This document shows positions 61,211 to 64,000 of a stretch of DNA of 64,000 bases, piece after piece. Origin of the DNA: Paenibacillus sp. EZ-K15 (GTDB lineage Bacteria; Bacillota; Bacilli; Paenibacillales; Paenibacillaceae); the NCBI RefSeq assembly GCF_002573715.1, contig NZ_PDHM01000019.1, positions 113,572 through 177,571 on the forward strand, written 5' to 3'. The position numbers and the translations under genes are program-made. Each line of letters starts with the position of its first letter. Position 1 is the stretch's first letter. Below the pieces are notes generated by a model. That model did not search any database. It saw only the letters and a program-made list of their open reading frames with translations, and was not told where the DNA came from.

Positions 61211-61876
61211 ATGAACGCATTCTGGAGTTTTATCACGGATCGTTATCCGGATATTCTAAATGCATTGCAGGAGCATTTGGTCCTCTCATTCTCTGCCGTG
61301 CTTTTGGGGACTGTTGTTGCCGTACCGATCGGTATCTTGCTCGTATACAACCGGATAGGCTGGATGAACAGCATCGTATTTTTCATTACAAACCTGTTTC
61401 AGACGGTTCCAAGCCTGGCGCTTCTGGCTATTCTGATTCCGCTGCTCGGCATCGGCATGAAGCCGGCCATACTCGCGCTGTTTTTGTACTCCCTCATGCC
61501 CATCCTGCGGAATACCTATGACGGTTTTCACTCCGTGGATAAAGGGGTGCTCAATTCGGCTAGGGGGATGGGATACAGCACCGCCCAAACGATTTTGAGG
61601 ATTCAGCTTCCCTTATCGCTTCCTTACATCATGTCCGGTATCCGCATTACGACCGTGTACATCATCAGTTGGGCAACACTGGCTTCTCTGATTGGTGCTG
61701 GCGGCTTAGGCCAGCTTATTGTATCTGGACTTGGTGTCAACAAGCCTGAGATGATCTTCATCGGTGGCATTGGTGCCATTCTCCTGGCACTTGTAGCTGA
61801 CGGTCTGCTTGGGCTGCTTGAGGGCTGGTTAAGCAAATACTACCATCAGACTCAGACCCGGGACGCTGCGATATGA
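61211..61876 (+). CDS. opuCB: OpuC permease (OpuCB-like)
   Basis: About 221 residues with five to six membrane helices and the EAA-type loop GMGYSTAQTILRIQLPLSLP. The ATG at 61211 has GGAGAGG 9 bp upstream; an ATG at 61202 overlaps the opuCA stop. The gene overlaps the next reading frame slightly. It is one of two permeases expected to pair in the transporter. Confidence 0.92.
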   Translation: MNAFWSFITDRYPDILNALQEHLVLSFSAVLLGTVVAVPIGILLVYNRIGWMNSIVFFITNLFQTVPSLALLAILIPLLGIGMKPAILALFLYSLMPILRNTYDGFHSVDKGVLNSARGMGYSTAQTILRIQLPLSLPYIMSGIRITTVYIISWATLASLIGAGGLGQLIVSGLGVNKPEMIFIGGIGAILLALVADGLLGLLEGWLSKYYHQTQTRDAAI

Positions 61877-61923
61877 GTCACATCAACCGTAGACAGCAAG
61901 CCGGACGGAATAAGGAAGGCGTG

Positions 61924-62826
61924 ATGAAACTGAAAAAGCTTACATGGGCTCCGATGTTAATCTGCATGATGACTCTTGCCGCTTTAACCTCCGCATGCGG
62001 AATTCAAAGCGAGATTACGATCGGGACTCAAACCTATACCGAAACCAAGATTATGGCTGAAATGTATAAAGCTCTGATTGAAGATCAAACCGATCTGAAG
62101 GTGGATATTATCCCGGATCTGGCATCAAGTTCATTGGTCATTAATGCGATGAAAAGAAACGACGTTCAGATGGCAACATTATATACCGGTGAGATTTTCA
62201 ACAACCATTTTCCGATCAGCGGTACGAAAGACCGCGCCAAAGTTTTGAAGGAAGCTCAAGATGGATTTCAGGAACACTTCGGGTTCACCTGGATGAACCC
62301 TCTGGGTTTTGAGAACACCTACGCGTTCACGGTAAGAAAGGATCTGGCCGAAGCCAATGGATATACCAAAATTTCCGATGTCAAAAAAGACATGGATCGT
62401 ATGAAACTTGGGGTAGATACCACATGGCTGGAGAGAAGCACGGATGGATATCCGGCGTTCTCCAAAGCATATGACATTAAATTCGGTCAGGTGTTCCCTA
62501 TGGAAATCAGCTTGGTATACAGTGCGGTAGCCAATGAGCAGGTGGATATCGTGTTGGCCTATTCTACGGATTCCCGGCTGAAAGCCTACCAATTGCAGAC
62601 GCTTCAGGATGACCAGCAATTCTTCCCTCCATATGATGCAAGTCCGGTATTGCGTTCGGACCTTTTGAAGAAGCATCCTGAAATCCAGGATACGATAGCG
62701 CCTTTAATCGGTCATTTGGATGCAGATACGATGATATCGCTTAATTATCAGGTGGACATTGAGAAGAAAAGCGAACGAGAGGTCGCAATCGCGTACTTGA
62801 AAGAGCAGGGTCTCTTGAAAAGCTAA
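61924..62826 (+). CDS. opuCC: OpuC substrate-binding lipoprotein (OpuCC-like)
   Basis: About 300 residues. The signal peptide ends in LTSAC (Cys at about 25), so it is a membrane-anchored lipoprotein. The mature part, ITIGTQTYTETKIMAEMYKA to PLIGHLDADTMISLNYQVDI, is the type II binding-protein fold of the OpuAC/OsmX family. AAGGAAGG stands just before the ATG. It captures glycine betaine or related quaternary amines. Confidence 0.92.
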   Translation: MKLKKLTWAPMLICMMTLAALTSACGIQSEITIGTQTYTETKIMAEMYKALIEDQTDLKVDIIPDLASSSLVINAMKRNDVQMATLYTGEIFNNHFPISGTKDRAKVLKEAQDGFQEHFGFTWMNPLGFENTYAFTVRKDLAEANGYTKISDVKKDMDRMKLGVDTTWLERSTDGYPAFSKAYDIKFGQVFPMEISLVYSAVANEQVDIVLAYSTDSRLKAYQLQTLQDDQQFFPPYDASPVLRSDLLKKHPEIQDTIAPLIGHLDADTMISLNYQVDIEKKSEREVAIAYLKEQGLLKS

Positions 62827-62838
62827 AGGAGGGTAAGC

Positions 62839-63540
62839 ATGGAAAGTGAACATTTAACATTTGCCGACTTTTTGTCGTATATATCACGAAATCAGGGGTT
62901 ACTCTGGGAGTATTTCATCCAGCATATTACGATGGTGGTTATCGGTCTGGGACTGGCATTCATCGTCGGAGTACCGCTTGGCATTCTCTGCTCTAAGAGC
63001 AAATGGGTTGCCAAGATCATTTTGTTTATCACCAACATCTTGCAGGTGGTACCGAGCTTGGCCATGCTCGTGGTTCTCATGTTATGGATGGGACTCGGAA
63101 CGAAAACGGTCATGGTGGGACTCTTCCTGTATTCACTGAATCCAATTGCACGTAATACGTACGTCGGATTAAAACAGGTGGATCCCAGCTATCTTGAATC
63201 TGGAAAAGGAATTGGGATGAGCCCCTTCCAGATGCTCGTTAAAGTGCGTTTTCCGCTTGCGCTGACTTATATCATGTCAGGTCTGCGCATTGCCGCCGTC
63301 ATCGCCATCGGCGTGGTAACGATTGCTCCTCTCGTCGGAGGAGGCGGGCTGGGACGGGAAATCTATGCCGGACTAAACAGCAATAACTCCCTCCGAATCT
63401 TTGCAGGTGCCATTCCTGCCGCTGTGCTGGCGATCGTTGCGGATCTTGTGCTTGGCATGCTGCAGCGTAAGATGGATCTGGCTAAAAGAAAGTCAGCCAG
63501 CGCGGCTCCATCGCCTGCGAAGATACAAAATATCAACTGA
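62839..63540 (+). CDS. opuCD: OpuC permease (OpuCD-like)
   Basis: 233 residues with about six helices and the EAA loop GIGMSPFQMLVKVRFPLALT. The C-terminal tail is basic and polar. AGGAGG precedes the ATG. It completes the ATPase-permease-binding protein-permease order typical of opuC operons and is followed by a strong terminator. Confidence 0.92.
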   Translation: MESEHLTFADFLSYISRNQGLLWEYFIQHITMVVIGLGLAFIVGVPLGILCSKSKWVAKIILFITNILQVVPSLAMLVVLMLWMGLGTKTVMVGLFLYSLNPIARNTYVGLKQVDPSYLESGKGIGMSPFQMLVKVRFPLALTYIMSGLRIAAVIAIGVVTIAPLVGGGGLGREIYAGLNSNNSLRIFAGAIPAAVLAIVADLVLGMLQRKMDLAKRKSASAAPSPAKIQNIN

Positions 63541-63565
63541 CGCTTGTAAAGCGTATATTTGACTC

Positions 63566-63616
63566 AAAAGGGGCATCCCAACAGATCCAAGATCTTGCGG
63601 GATGCCCTTTTCTATT
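63566..63616 (+). terminator. Terminator of the opuC operon
   Basis: AAAAGGGGCATCCC pairs with GGGATGCCCTTTT around a loop with its own small GATC palindrome, followed by TTTTCTATT. Confidence 0.85.
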
Positions 63617-63678
63617 AGGCGTGCACGCCGAAGTGTGGTAAGGCATTAGACGAAGTCACTTTGTTTAACTTACAGTGA

Positions 63679-63933
63679 TTACTTATTTAGAAAATCCATA
63701 TATATCCTTACAAGTTTACTTAGAATCTCAATACTTTCCTCAACTCGATTCGTCTCTAAAGCATGAGTTGCATTAGGAATTTCAATGACCTTCCTGTCTT
63801 TGTCTATGTTAATTTGGTTTGCAAGTTGATCATTAAACACTTCATCCTTTGTACCATAAACCACAAGTCCACTAAACTTGTTGATATAGTGAATGGTGTC
63901 TTTAATTGGTGTCAAAAATAAGTGTTTGATTGG
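63679..63933 (-). pseudogene. Alpha/beta hydrolase C-terminal fragment, cut by an insertion
   Basis: The frame is open from about 63933 to 63679 and reads LTPIKDTIHYINKFSGLVVY, then GTKDEVFN (acid loop) and NATHALE (catalytic His), the last third of an alpha/beta hydrolase. There is no start codon with a ribosome binding site and no N-terminal part. Upstream coding ends at the sequence that looks like an insertion-sequence end. Confidence 0.7.
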
Positions 63934-64000
63934 GGTCTGTCAATAATTTTGTGTAAACTCTTTACCAAGGAATCCCCCGAGGGGGATTTTGGCGTTTTTA
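63933..64000. mobile_element. Probable insertion-sequence end (runs off right edge)
   Basis: GGGTCTGTCAATAATTTTGT begins where the hydrolase fragment stops. It resembles the terminal inverted repeats of IS256-type elements of Bacillota. It is followed by a terminator-like hairpin, AATCCCC-CGA-GGGGATT with TTTTTA. The transposase, if present, lies beyond the window. Confidence 0.5.

Noticed and set aside
1..64000. CRISPR array, tRNA or rRNA genes
   Set aside because: No regularly spaced direct repeats, and no tRNA- or rRNA-like sequences were noticed on either strand.

Overview
The window reads as chromosome of a low-to-mid GC Gram-positive spore-former relative (Bacillota), most likely Paenibacillus or a close neighbour. 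This rests on strong AGGAGG-type ribosome binding sites, frequent TTG/GTG starts, lipoproteins with short signal peptides, EutV/EutW-type regulation, a cre-like site, and an OpuC-type osmolyte transporter. The genus is an inference; no rRNA or other phylogenetic marker is present.

Layout. 1-6 kb: a clipped GNAT gene, a small membrane protein and a minus-strand efflux operon (TetR, MFS, FtsX-type permease, ABC ATPase) with two palindromes at its promoter. 5.9-15 kb: a beta/gamma-crystallin-like protein, a GNAT remnant, a two-component system divergent from an ABC transporter plus DUF4097-like lipoprotein, a large membrane protein, a DinB-like protein, a decayed membrane gene and a secreted coiled-coil protein with a structured 5' leader. 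15-27 kb: a minus-strand operon for allantoate breakdown (allC, transporter, allE, allD, allF/fdrA, allG, allH, allK), with a PucR regulator upstream and a 284 bp repeat element inside the operon. 28-44.7 kb: a complete ethanolamine-utilisation microcompartment locus. 45-59 kb: an accessory stretch of mostly single minus-strand genes (GNATs, hydrolase, VOC protein, FusB-like protein, AlaX-like editing protein, macrolide-type glycosyltransferase), several broken genes and a BlaI/M56/Lgt module. 60-63.5 kb: an OpuC operon. The right edge holds a hydrolase fragment cut by what looks like the end of an insertion sequence.

How the genes work together. The allantoate operon encodes the route allantoate to ureidoglycine to ureidoglycolate to oxalurate to oxamate plus carbamoyl phosphate, with the carbamate kinase harvesting ATP. 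The eut locus encodes uptake (EutH), B12 adenosylation (EutT), the lyase EutBC with reactivase EutA, aldehyde and alcohol dehydrogenases (EutE, EutG), a PduL-type phosphotransacylase and six shell proteins (EutS, EutL, EutM, EutN, a PduT-like protein and a BMC protein with a long charged tail).

The most striking feature is regulatory RNA. Three leaders (before eutG, eutS and eutA) each carry a two-hairpin motif with A..G.. hexaloops overlapping a terminator, the known target of the ANTAR regulator EutV. Upstream of eutG lies a cobalamin riboswitch with its own terminator, followed by another ANTAR-type hairpin set. This is the layout of the EutX/Rli55 decoy RNAs known from Enterococcus and Listeria. 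All these motifs were found by eye and need covariance-model confirmation.
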